Assembly (NCBI GenBank): GCA_020746995.1
Contig: JAGPXD010000006.1
Coordinates: 496,001 to 560,000 of the forward strand
Length of the DNA stretch: 64,000 bases
Source of the DNA: Plectosphaerella cucumerina
Taxonomy: Eukaryota; Ascomycota; Sordariomycetes; Glomerellales; Plectosphaerellaceae
Direction: 5' to 3'
The notes beneath the pieces are model-generated. The model was given only the letters and a program-made list of their open reading frames with translations, was not told where the DNA came from and did no database searches. Within the stretch, counting starts at the first letter, position 1, and every line of letters begins with the position of its first letter. A program made the position numbers and the translations under genes. Below are positions 1 to 9,722 of the stretch, one piece after another.

Positions 1-483
1 CTCACCCCCAACGACGCCCAGACGACAGATATCCTGCACAAGTTCGAGTCAAAGTCCGGCCTGGAGAACATTGCCGAGACCCTCAAGGTGAAGCGTGTCG
101 GCGCAGCACACCAGGCCGGCTCGGACGCCCTCATCACCGGCAAGGTCTTCTTCCAGATCCGCGACAAGGTCTTCAAGGGCCACATCGGCAATGATCACGT
201 CGGCAAGGTCTGGGGCCTGGGCGTGCCCGACGGCGGCCTCCTCATGGGCCACATGATGGGCGGCGGCAACGGCGGCCACGGCGGCCAGGGCGCCTCCCAG
301 GAGCAGGGCACTGCCAACAACGGCCAGAACGGCGGGCCCAGCACCCCCAACACCACGACCGTCGGCCTCGCCAGCACCCCGGCGGCGCAGTCGCACAACA
401 CAAACGGCTACAACACCGGGCCTATGACGCCCGGCGGCGGCGGCGGCGTGTTTGGCAACTTTGCCTTTGCGGGCAGCCGTTAG
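1..483 (+). CDS. POP2: CCR4-NOT deadenylase subunit CAF1/POP2, C-terminal part
   Basis: This is the last 160 codons of a CAF1/POP2-family 3'-5' exoribonuclease, the catalytic deadenylase that shortens mRNA poly(A) tails within the cytoplasmic CCR4-NOT complex. The window edge removes the 5' end. The open frame runs from base 1 to TAG at 481-483. The segment SGLENIAETLKVKRVGAAHQ followed by AGSDALITGKVFF is the conserved end of the RNase D fold and holds the last acidic residue of the DEDD set (AGSD). HIGNDHVGKVWGLG closes the fold. The rest is a Gly/Asn/Pro-rich disordered tail typical of filamentous fungi, ending VFGNFAFAGSR. The gene converges on GID9. The same frame stays open for 102 codons past the TAG (see the separate entry). 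Family assignment is secure; the N-terminus cannot be seen. Confidence 0.95.
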   Translation, partial: LTPNDAQTTDILHKFESKSGLENIAETLKVKRVGAAHQAGSDALITGKVFFQIRDKVFKGHIGNDHVGKVWGLGVPDGGLLMGHMMGGGNGGHGGQGASQEQGTANNGQNGGPSTPNTTTVGLASTPAAQSHNTNGYNTGPMTPGGGGGVFGNFAFAGSR

Positions 484-792
484 GACGGCTCGAGGCCCAC
501 AACGGCGAGCTCCGGCGCCTTCTCGAGCCACTCGACGCCATCCAGGCCGCCGTCCGCATACCCGCCCCCCGTCCCCCGCAGCGTCACGCCTGGCTTCAGG
601 GGACGCAAGTCGAAGAAGTCCTGGACGGACAGGAGGGGGCGCCAACCGAACGCTTTTTACACAACGAGAACCTCGCAGCGGCGGCCGCCCCCTGGGCTGG
701 GGTTCCCGGAATTGCCCTCTCCCATGGGATATCCGGAATCGCCTCCTCACATGGGATATTCGCCTGCGTGGTCCCAGCGTCGGACGGAGTGA
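484..792 (+). other. In-frame open tail after the CAF1 TAG stop
   Basis: The CAF1 frame continues for 102 codons to TGA at 790-792. In the first 39 codons, 35 third positions are G or C, as in fungal coding sequence. The predicted peptide is Ser/Pro-rich and ends with two MGY-containing repeats (PMGYPESPP and HMGYSP). TAG is in the loop of a perfect 6-bp hairpin (475-480 with 485-490). Against coding: CAF1 proteins commonly end soon after this Gly-rich tail, the +2 frame is also open here, and GC-rich DNA has few stops. It may simply be 3' UTR. Confidence 0.3.
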
Positions 793-1212
793 GGCTGAGG
801 CTCTGTCCCCTCTCTCTTCCTCTGTTGCTGTGCAATCTTGGTTGATCGGTGTCATTCATGGGTTTTCCTTCTCTGGTAGGCTTATGTTTTTGGGAGGGCG
901 GGGTGCCTGGATGGGACGGCGAAACGGGACTTGGAGGCGGCTGGGGGAAAGGGAATGAAGCTTGCTTTTTTGGGGGAACACCTGTATTGTAGTATTGTGA
1001 ACATGCCGCAACGGAAGCATTGGGGGAGTCGACGCGGCAGAAATTGACGCGCCTCCTCGGTTATCATCATCTTCAGGGGGTCAGCACGTGCATGAGAGGT
1101 GGTGCTTTGAGGTTGACTGGAAAGCATCTCGCTGATTTCGTGATTCATAAGGACAAGTTATACTACATGACGCTTGTCGCTGGTCGCCTTGGAGGTCCCG
1201 CTCCCCGGACGT
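793..1212. other. Intergenic, convergent 3' regions of CAF1 and GID9
   Basis: About 420 bases between two converging genes, presumably both 3' UTRs. I see no gene, repeat or RNA. A CACGTG hexamer lies at 1085-1090, but its position between two 3' ends gives no reason to call it a promoter element. Confidence 0.6.
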
Positions 1213-2684
1213 CTACGTGATGTAGACCTTTATCAGGTCTTCCGTGGCGTATTCGGCGCCGGTCCGTAGATCCCTGACCCTTTCTGCCGGGTCGAGGCCT
1301 GACTTTTCGGCGTAGGCTTCGAGGCGGTCGCGGCCGTAGGCGATGTTGTTGGGTAGCAGCAGCAGGTCCGTGTCGACGTGGCTCTGGGTGTGGTGAGCGT
1401 AGGGGACGTTGCGGGCGAGGTCGTTGAGCTCCGTGGAGCAGATGGGGCAGGCTGCTGCTGGGTCCGTCATGGCTGGGCGCGTCTGCGAGGGCGGGATGTG
1501 CGGCTCGATATCGTCATCTGGGTTGTCGCTCGGGAGGTGGAGCCCTGTTGACGAGGCGTGTTGCTGGCTGTTCCCTCTCGGCACGCCGGTGGGATGGGCT
1601 GCTGCTGCGGCGGCGATGGAGCTGGCTGTGTTGGCTGAGTGGCAGGCGGGGGTCTTGAGGGCGGAGAGCCCGGAGGAGAGGGCGATGTGCAGGAGGGGGA
1701 AGGAGGGGAGTGAGAGGAGTTGGGCGTGGGTGGCGGTGAAGAGGTCGGCGAGGTCGTGCCACTTTTCGGGACGGTAGAGTTCAGCGTACGCCTCTGGGGC
1801 GTTACCAGGCGGGTAGGCGAGCAGGCCGAAGGCCCTTCGAAGCTCTGACGGGTAGGCACTCTTGGAGGGGACGAGGTACTTTTTCGCGTGGTTGATGGCC
1901 TCGAGGATCTGGGGCTGGTTCTGGGTGCGGACGAGCTCGATGTACTGCTGGAGTCGGAGCTGGAACTCTAACTTGCTCTGTGGAAAGGTCAGCCGTGAAA
2001 GACAGAAGGGAGAGAAGACGGCACGCACGTCCATCTTGCGCAGTTCCTTCTTGTTGTCCTGACACCAGGCCAGCGCCTCGGCGACACTGCCATTGCGCAG
2101 GGCCTGCTGGATCTTGTTCATCTGCTCAAAGGTCTGCACATCGACGAGGTCGTCCATGCCCTTCTCGGCCGTCAGGGCGCGGGCGCTGTCTGCGTGGCCG
2201 GAGCGGAGGAGGTAGTCGACGAGGAGGCGGTCGAGGCGTTTCCGGCTCCAGGTCTCGTACTTTACGTCGTCGTAGCCGTGCATGGCGTAGAGCTCGCCGA
2301 GGTGGGCGACGCGGGCGGCGGACTGGTGGTGGAGGCGGGCCTCTTCGTCGGCGTAGGAGGTGAGCTTGCGCTTGACGCCACGCATTCGCGCGATCATGGT
2401 GTCGAGGTTTTTGAGGACCTGGTCGGGGGCGGCTTTGCCGTTGATGGCGGCGGTGGCGGTCTCGCGGAGGAGGGACTTGACGGCGGTGCTGTCTTTTTCG
2501 ACGGTGAAGTGGGCGGCGCGGAAGTTGTTGCGGAGGAGCTCGTAGGGGAGGCGGAGAAGGGGTTGGTCCTGGGGAGGGTTAGGCGGGAGAGGGTACAAAT
2601 GAGGGAAGGGTATTAAGGAGTGGGAGGACGTACGAGGAGGACATGGTCCTGGTGCTTGATGGTGGAGTGCTCGTGGTCGCCCAT
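1213..2684 (-). CDS. GID9: GID/CTLH ubiquitin ligase subunit Gid9/Fyv10 (MAEA-like)
   Basis: Subunit of the GID (CTLH) E3 ubiquitin ligase, which in yeast degrades gluconeogenic enzymes. Exons: 2634-2684, 2029-2568, 1213-1977; 451 residues. The start is the ATG at 2684 ([13 protein letters not shown]), 17 codons before the first intron; a longer upstream reading runs through that intron. A LisH motif lies near residues 125-155 ([19 protein letters not shown]), CTLH near 158-215, then a CRA region. A degenerate Gid-type RING near 374-451 ([20 protein letters not shown]) ends in KVYIT, as the family does. The second intron (1978-2028) is 51 bases with no in-frame stop, so its retention would insert 17 residues. 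Gid9 pairs with the RING protein Gid2. Assignment is firm. Confidence 0.93.
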
Positions 2685-2748
2685 CTTGACGACTCGGGGC
2701 TTTGGTCAAGTGAATGTGTGGTGTTTTGAAGTTTTGATCCGGGCAGAG

Positions 2749-2754
2749 TATATA
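2749..2754 (-). promoter_or_regulatory. Candidate TATA element of GID9
   Basis: TATATA in an AT-rich patch about 65 bases upstream of the GID9 start codon. It is the only such element close to the gene. The call is positional only. Confidence 0.3.
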
Positions 2755-3863
2755 GGTTATATGGCGTAAGGGGGAAAGAAGGCTGGCATGTTCAGAGTGA
2801 GGGTCAAGATGCGTGCTGGAGGACTTGAGAGGTTCGGGACTGGAGGTCAGTCAGGACCATTGGGTGACGGAACTGCAATGACCTCTGCTGCAGCTAGATG
2901 CCGGGTCGGACAGGGCTCAGATAAGGAACCTTATCTGCGGGGTGGGTCCACCCCAGGCTCGGTGTGGTTCGGTATGGTCAGAACTCACCTCGGTGTAGCT
3001 TCTCCACACCGAGTAACTTACTCCGTCGACTGCAAGCTTGGAACAAACCGCAGTCACTGAAACTTGGTAAGTCGACTTAATATTCCCAAACAAAGCCCAG
3101 CAAGAAGGCTGAGGCGACGTCGAATTGAAGTCGACTAACATACAGGGTAGCTTCTTCTCGACGACGGGCCTGACCAGCCACCCTCTGACCCCGGCCAACG
3201 GACATGGAAAGGCTGTCTCGGACAAAATACACCTACAAAATGTACAAATACAACAGCTCGTAGAAAGGCCCTGGGCACTGTTCCAGCATGTCTCACAACC
3301 ACGTCAAGTGACGTGTGTTGAAGTCGGGTGTGAGAGGATGGAGGAGGGCATCAGGTGGACCCTGGACTCGACTCTCCAAGCTGGTTATCGGTGAGTCTCG
3401 GTGCGCGAAGAAGGCGATAAGATGCTGACCCAAAGAGGACAAGCGCGGTGGCCTTGATGGAGACGAGCAGGTGGGCCGTGCACCTCAAGTCAGTCTGGCC
3501 TCACATGGAGAGCACAGCACAAAGCAAAAGGCTGCAAGATGACCAGGCTGCCTCTCGTGAGAGCCTCTCTCTGCCTGGCCTCCTTTGAGTCCAGCTGAGA
3601 CAGTTTCACGGCAGGCAAATGAAGCAGTCAAGATGACCTCTTGACGGAGATTGGTCGGGGAGCCTCGGGACCCTCCCATCCCCCCTTGGCTGGGCCCCGG
3701 CGCCCACACACCACCTCGACTCCTCCTTCCCACAGCACCCGACGCACCGACGCATGGGGGGCCAGTCCGTCACGCTCATTGGCCCGTCGCCGTGTCTGCC
3801 TCAGGCGTCCCCATCCCTCGACGCAGTTGGCCGGATTATTTATGACCAGCCTCACCCACTTTG

Positions 3864-3869
3864 CACGTG
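3864..3869 (+). promoter_or_regulatory. CACGTG E-box upstream of the CBF1-like gene
   Basis: Perfect CACGTG, the core bound by Cbf1-type bHLH dimers, about 1.15 kb upstream of the start of a gene encoding such a factor. It suggests autoregulation by inference only. Confidence 0.35.
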
Positions 3870-4259
3870 AGGGCTCGCCGCGTGACCTGACGACCTGCCC
3901 ACCCACTTCCACCCCCTCTGCCAGTGCGAAACCATTCCCGCACGGTCTCGCGCCTGCCGCCCCTGCCTGCTGCTATTCACTGAGGCCCCCGAAAGTACAG
4001 GCAGCTCGAAGCGCGACTTGACTTGGCCTGCCCTTCGCCGCGCCATCCTCTCTCTCTCTTACTCCCTCTTCCTTTCTAAAGAAAAGGCCCAAAAGATTCG
4101 GGATCTCCTTCACCAAACGCCACGGGAGATCATCGTGCCCCGTCGCGAAATCTGCGACACTTTTCGTCTCTTTTCCTTCTTCTCTTGACAAGCAAGCGCG
4201 ACGAACCCTGGTCTCTTCCCGACCGACCGCGACGCGATATCACGAGATCTGCCTATCCT

Positions 4260-4265
4260 CACGTG
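4260..4265 (+). promoter_or_regulatory. CACGTG E-box upstream of the CBF1-like gene
   Basis: Second perfect CACGTG in the same interval, about 750 bases upstream of the ATG at 5016. With the copy at 3864 it makes a pair on the CBF1 side of the divergent promoter. Confidence 0.4.
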
Positions 4266-5015
4266 AACCACGACGCGAGCCGGCCTTATCGTCACGCTTT
4301 GAGGCACATGATCCAGACGGTATGTCGGCCCTTTCTCATTCCTCACCCGCATGGTTCACCACTATGCCTTCATTTGGCTTTTTTGCTGTTTGATGGATTT
4401 CCATCGCCCTGCCGGTTTGCAGAGTTGCGACCGTAGAGGGGAAGATGCGACGGAATCATTTGATTGAGCTGGCTGCTCTTTTATTGAGTCCTTCGCATCA
4501 TCTATCTGCAGTGATCGTCCGCAGTCTGTTACCTTCGATCCGCACTTGATCTATTGCTTCATCCGCACTGGAACTACTGCTTCATCCGCACTGATTCTGC
4601 TGCTTCATCTGCGGTCGGCTGCTTCCATCTTCGGCCCTATCGCCTCCTCTCGTCTGCTGGACGCTGCCTCTGGTCCACAGGGCTTCAGCTACGCTTGGCA
4701 GTCCGCTGCCTTCCTGCAAGCTTCAAGTGAAGTTCTTTGCTGGCGACTCCAGCCTCCAGGTGTGGACCACACAAACTCACATCGCCTTCCTCAATCCATC
4801 CTTATGTTCACAATCATCAACACTGCCTCTGCTTGTTCACAACAGGCAACAGCTCCATGATCTTACCTGTTTGCCAGGGCTTGCCTAAGCCTTCTCGCTC
4901 CTGCCATGACAAATATCACCTGCTCTCCTTGAATTAAAACTAACCTGCTGAGCAGCCACCGTCTAATTAAACCAAAGAACCTCACCCAGTTCCATCACGG
5001 ACAGTCAAGACCAAC

Positions 5016-6042
5016 ATGTCTGACGATCACCCTGATCTCTCTGAGCTTGCTCAGGCCACTGCCTCTACCTCGCCTGGCGTCAAGCGCAAGCGAAGCATCT
5101 CTGATCACGGCAGCCCCAGCCGGGCTAAGAAGAACGCCCCGGCTGCCATGATGTCAGCTGCCGAGATGGAGAACCATGCCTTCATCGAGAGCGCCGTCGA
5201 GGCCGTCGTCTCTGCCAGCGGCGTCAACATTACCGATCTCAACGCCCTCCAGCAGGCCACTGCCGCCGAGCACTCGGAAGCCTCGGACCCTGCCAACGCC
5301 TCTAGCACCGCCGCTGCTGCTCTGGGCTCCATGTACCCCAGCATTCACGTCCCTCCCACCACCGAGGAGCAGTTTGCCGCTCAGGCTGCCAACGAGAACA
5401 ACAACCACGCCCAGGAGAACAACACGTTCCATCCCAACGTCAACGTCTCCCAGCCTGACGGCATCCTGGACACCTCGGCTCTCGTCAACATTCCTGGTCC
5501 CGTCACCCCCAACGGCATGTCGCCCCCTCAGCCGGTTCACCAGGCTCTGCCAGCTCAGCATCGGTACTCGACCGGCTCCGTCAACCCTCCCAAGAAGCCC
5601 GACGTCGGCTCGGAGGAGTGGCACAAGATGCGCAAGGACAACCACAAAGAGGGTAGGCACTCAGCACTCCCTTCTACTAATTCCTTGGGCACTTGACTAA
5701 CCCATTGCAGTTGAGCGTCGTCGCCGCGAGACCATCAACGAGGGCATCAACGAGCTTGCCAAGATTGTCCCTAACTGCGAGAAGAACAAGGGCTCGATCC
5801 TCCAACGTGCAGTCACGTTTATTAACCAACTCAAGGAGAACGAGACCCAGAACATCGAGAAGTGGACCCTCGAGAAGCTTCTCACCGAGCAGGCCATTGC
5901 CGAGCTCAGCACCTCCAACGACAAACTTAAGCAGGAGTGCGAACGTCTCTACAAGGAACTAGAGACTTGGAAGCGCGTCGCTCAGAGCCATGGTCTGTCG
6001 CTGCCGCAGCAAAACAAGGAGGACGCCGCCCCTCAGACTTAG
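5016..6042 (+). CDS. CBF1: CBF1-like bHLH transcription factor
   Basis: Nuclear basic helix-loop-helix factor of the Cbf1/Cpf1 type; in yeast these bind CACGTG at centromere element CDEI and at methionine/sulphur genes. Exons 5016-5652 and 5711-6042; 322 residues to TAG. The 58-base intron has CTAAC and CAG. A Ser/Ala/Asn-rich N-terminal half contains a basic patch (VKRKRS). The bHLH lies near residues 205-262, with basic region NHKEVERRRRETINEGINEL, then the loop and helix 2 KNKGSILQRAVTFINQLKE. A C-terminal coiled coil follows (EKLLTEQAIAELSTSNDKL). The intron splits the basic region right after KE. The frame continues past the TAG for 69 coding-like codons (separate entry), so the functional C-terminus is uncertain. 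The bHLH class is secure; orthology to CBF1 is likely. Confidence 0.92.
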
Positions 6043-6252
6043 GGAACCGCTGGAGCCAATTCTTATCCTTATGCTTTTTGGCCCAACAACGGTGGCCACG
6101 GCATGGTCGCTCCTAACGGCATGGTCGACCCCAACGCTGGCATGGTCGATCCCAACATCGGCATGGTTGCTCCTAACGGCATGGTCGTTCCTAACGCCGG
6201 CATGATCGTTCCCAACGCTGGCATGGTCGCTCCCAACCCTGGCAACGTCTAG
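6043..6252 (+). other. In-frame coding-like tail after the CBF1-like TAG: GMVxPN repeats
   Basis: Directly after TAG (6040-6042) the same frame is open for 69 codons to TAG at 6250-6252. It starts GTAGANSYPYAFWPNNGGH and then carries seven tandem copies of a 6-7 residue unit, GMV(A/D/V)PN plus an optional residue. Copies differ at third positions by C/T swaps (GTC/GTT, CCT/CCC, GCT/GCC) and by one GTC to ATC change, the pattern expected of a repeat kept for its protein sequence. A 50-base GTCTGT...TTAG pseudo-intron that would remove the stop breaks this frame. The tail could be reached by UAG editing, readthrough or suppression, or the TAG may be a nonsense allele or a base error. Confidence 0.7.
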
Positions 6253-9200
6253 AGTGCCGTTGACATGGCCCCGGGAGACAAAAGAGGCTGCGCACTTGCC
6301 ATGGACCGCAGCAACTTTGTTCAGCACATCCAGCTTATGCATTGGCCTCTCACCCAAGACGACGCAGCAATCTCCCGACCTTTGATGGTAGAGCCAACCC
6401 AGCCGCTCTCAATGGAAGACCTAGCCAAGGACTTTGACGCCCACGAAGCTCTGCCTGGCCACCTTGAGGGAGTGTACCTCTTCCATTTATTTCTGGCGTT
6501 GGACGTTTGCGTGCGTTTTTCTCTTTCTAGCGATGATACCAGCAACCGGGGTCTGGTCCGTTTCAGGGGGGTTTGGGAGGTTCATTTGCATCGGACTGCT
6601 CGAGGGGGCTGCTGCCACAGATGGCGGCTTTCCCTTCTTCATGTCCGTGGCGTTTCTACGGCCCGGCGCCCGGTGGGAAAGGACATGGTACTGGACCTCG
6701 GCTTGCAACACGGCGGCCGCACTCACTGTAGGAAGTAATACAACTCATATGGCAGATGTCCCCGTTCTGGTGCAGTGTATGTTTCTCGGTGTGGCTATCC
6801 GTCTCTGCTGACGTTTTTCTCTTGGGACTAGGTGCTCATGATGCCAGACAGACGCTGCAATGCGTCAGGTGTGGAGTGCTGGCGTGGGCCAAGCGTGGTG
6901 ACACTACATATATGACAGTTTTCCGTCACGGGCTGGCTGGCCTTGGGCTGCCCGAGCCCTGTGCGGGTGTTTGCCCTCCTCCTCGCCCAAGGCCATGCGT
7001 CCTCCCGAGCCGTCCGTCTGTCGACGACTTTCCCTTCCCGGCGAGGCTGGCATGGTCACATTCCTGCGAGCAGGTCCCAGAAGGGCAGGGCACGCGGGAA
7101 CGTGTGCGACGGCCCCCCGATCTTTTTCGTAACCCGGTCCCCGGGACCTCGTGGACGAATCGCGGCGAGACCATCCCATGCGTTTCCCCTGACGGGGTTG
7201 TTTCCTCTTCGGCGGGAAGGGGGTGGGAGCAGCGGAGAGAGCCGTTGAGGAGGTGAAGTCACTTGCAGGGAGGATGGGGATGCGGACACTGTGTACATGG
7301 AGGTGAGGGTCAAGGGTTGGATGGGCTGGTGGCTTGGGCTTTCTGCAGCGGGAGGGGAGGAGCAAACACAGCCTGGGGAGGAAGGCCATGGTGATGTTTG
7401 TTCCGCTTTCTTTCTGATGATTCAGGGACGTTGATGCTGACTTTGAGCAGCTATCGTGAAGTAGATGAGAGGAAGAAGTAGTGCTCCAAGCAGCTCCTCT
7501 CCTGACGAAACTCATCATCTACTTCCTACCATCGCGAACATCACCCACCGCACACCGCAACTCCTCCAGCCGCCAAGCCAGCACCCATTCGACAACCCGC
7601 AAGCATCAATGCACCTCCCCCAGCCCTTGACGCCGCCGCCGCCGCAAGACAGCCAGCTGGAGCTGTCACCTCCCGCGCCGCATGCCCTCGCCACCGAATG
7701 AGAAGCCGCCACGCTCCTGGAGCAAGAAAACGCAGCGCGCCGGGCCGGAACGTCAAATGAGGGGGGTCAACGTGACGTGCATGATGGCATGGCCGGCGAC
7801 GCTTCCCCGGCTGCGGTCTCTTGCTTTTGCAGGGTTCGCAGAACGGGGCGGGATCCTTCCTCGCCTCGGCTCGCGCTTGACGAATGGATGGGAAATGGTT
7901 TGCGTTGCGTAGGGGGAGGGGGATGGTATAAACGAGACGTGTAGTCGTTAGAACTCGCAAGCGAGGAGGGCTTGGCTGCGCCAAAGTGACAGCACACCCA
8001 TTCATTCATCCGTTGCCCATTGCTGCCCCTAGAGCCGCGACAACTGCCGAGCACGATGGGAACCCCTGTCATCATCATCATCGCGCGCTGGCACACCGAA
8101 AAGGGGGGGTGTCTGAAGCTGAACTGCAACGGTACCCAGATTTAGATCGGTCTCGTAGATCGTCCCACGCCGCGGAGGAGAGCAGCCTGAAGTCAAGAAG
8201 GGGGGTGGGTGAAAGGGCAAGGGGGAGGGAGATGTTTGGTGCTGGTGCTGTCCCCAGCATGCAGCAGCACAAACCGCATTGCATCCCTCCCCTCTTCTTC
8301 GCGCGGAATCATCCGCCCGTATCTTCAGGTTTACCTTGTACTGTACCTTAGCCCCTCCGCCAGGGCCCAGGGTACCATCGGGCCCTGATCCTCCCACCAA
8401 CTCCCGTGAACTTGAAAGAGAAAAAAAAAAAGCAAGCTAAAACACCCATCTTCCCCCCCCTGTTCCCCTCCCCCGGCGCGGGCCGGGACTAAAATAAACA
8501 GCGGTAATAACGGAATGGTCTCCCCGGAGAGGGGGGAGGGGGGGAAGAGGGAACACGCTACGCCCGGCTCATCCGGGGGCGGTGGGCCGGGAGGGAAGAT
8601 CCCCATCCATCCTTCGCGGGATGCGACCGTGGTCGTAACTCATCTGGAGAGTGCCGGTTTCACTTTTTCACCCAGATGGCGCCGCCAAGAAGGCAAAAGT
8701 GCCGTGGCCCGTGTGGGGGGTGCGCGTGGCCAGGGTGTGGCTGCTCGAAAAGGTGAGAAACGATTAATCGACTCTGATCATTTTTTCACAGCGGCGATAC
8801 TGGAGAAAGGTAGGTTAAACAGTGGGGAGAGGGAGACGATGAGGAACGGGGGGTACCGTCTTGTCTCTGCCCTGCCCTGGGTGCCGAGATCAAGATGCGC
8901 CGGCGCAGACAAGACGTCAAACACCCACCGGCCCATCACCGGCGGCGGGAGCCTTTCCTGATCCCGTACAGCCCGAGGCTCTCCAACGTCGTCCGGTCGT
9001 CCTGGCCAGAGCCGCACCTAATATCGGCCTCCCCTCCATCAGACTTCGCGAGAGGTGATGCATAGTGTGTGTGTAAGGTTGATGATCATGGTTCATTGGA
9101 AGATGATAAGTAAGATACCAATATTTATCGAAGATGATGGTGATGGGACTTGAGAAAGAAAAAATAAAAAAACACCACGGCCCCTCCTCGTCCAGCACAC

Positions 9201-9722
9201 ATTATCCCGGCCCACCGCGGGAAGTCTTTCTTCCTCCATATCAACCCGGGCCCTTCCCTTTCCTCGTGCTCTCTCATGCCTTCGCATGCCAAAACCCGCG
9301 CGCCTGGTACTCCGGAAACAAGCCGACGCCTCTCGTATGCTCTCGTCGCTGGCCGAACATCCAGATTTCCTTTCCTTTCGTCGAAACTCCTTCGCCATGT
9401 CCTTCTCGTCTGTCGTCCTTCGTCCTGCTGCCGCCGCAGGCTCCCGTCGAAAATACAGCAACGCCTGTCGCAAACATGAAAGCTCTCTGTCCGTGGGAGC
9501 TGTTGTTCCCCGGCCCCCAAATCGGCCCTGGTGATGGATGATGCTGCATTATGGAAAATGTGTTTCGTAAAGAGCAAAGTTGCCGCCCGCCCGTCCCCCA
9601 TGAATTCCGGTCCGCCCAGTGTATATAGAGAGGATCGTCGTGCCGTCCGTCTCCTCCCCTTGATGATCTCTCGTCTTCCGACTTTTCGTCCCTTGACCTC
9701 AAGCGTCGTTGTTGGACCCTCG
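6253..9722. other. Intergenic, convergent 3' side of CBF1-like and YDR124W-like genes
   Basis: About 3.5 kb with no gene I can support. Several open frames of 70-200 codons exist on both strands but lack family motifs. A 78-codon frame at 7465-7701 (+), Pro/Gln/Ser-rich, is the most protein-like and remains unproven. Poly-A and poly-C runs lie near 8417-8460. The interval is long for two converging 3' ends, so an unannotated non-coding transcript is possible. Confidence 0.5.

Larger units (their letters stand above)
2685..5015. other. Divergent promoter interval between GID9 and the CBF1-like gene
   Basis: 2.3 kb separating two divergently transcribed genes. A TATATA at 2749-2754 lies about 65 bases upstream of the GID9 ATG. 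The CBF1-like side has a long pyrimidine-rich leader (about 4040-5010) and two CACGTG E-boxes, listed separately. Open frames here are short and show no recognisable protein. Confidence 0.6.

Noticed and set aside
1081..1212. Open frame of 43 codons after the GID9 TAG
   Set aside because: The protein ends in the family-typical KVYIT, and the downstream translation has no coding character. It was used as a control.
5993..6042. A possible alternative intron (GTCTGT donor, CTTAG acceptor) that would remove the CBF1-like stop
   Set aside because: It is 50 bases, has a weak donor and no branch site, and splicing it would shift the frame and destroy the GMVxPN repeats.
7465..7701. 78-codon Pro/Gln/Ser-rich frame between CBF1-like and YDR124W-like genes
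   Set aside because: Protein-like in places but short, with no homology I recognise and no splice or promoter support.
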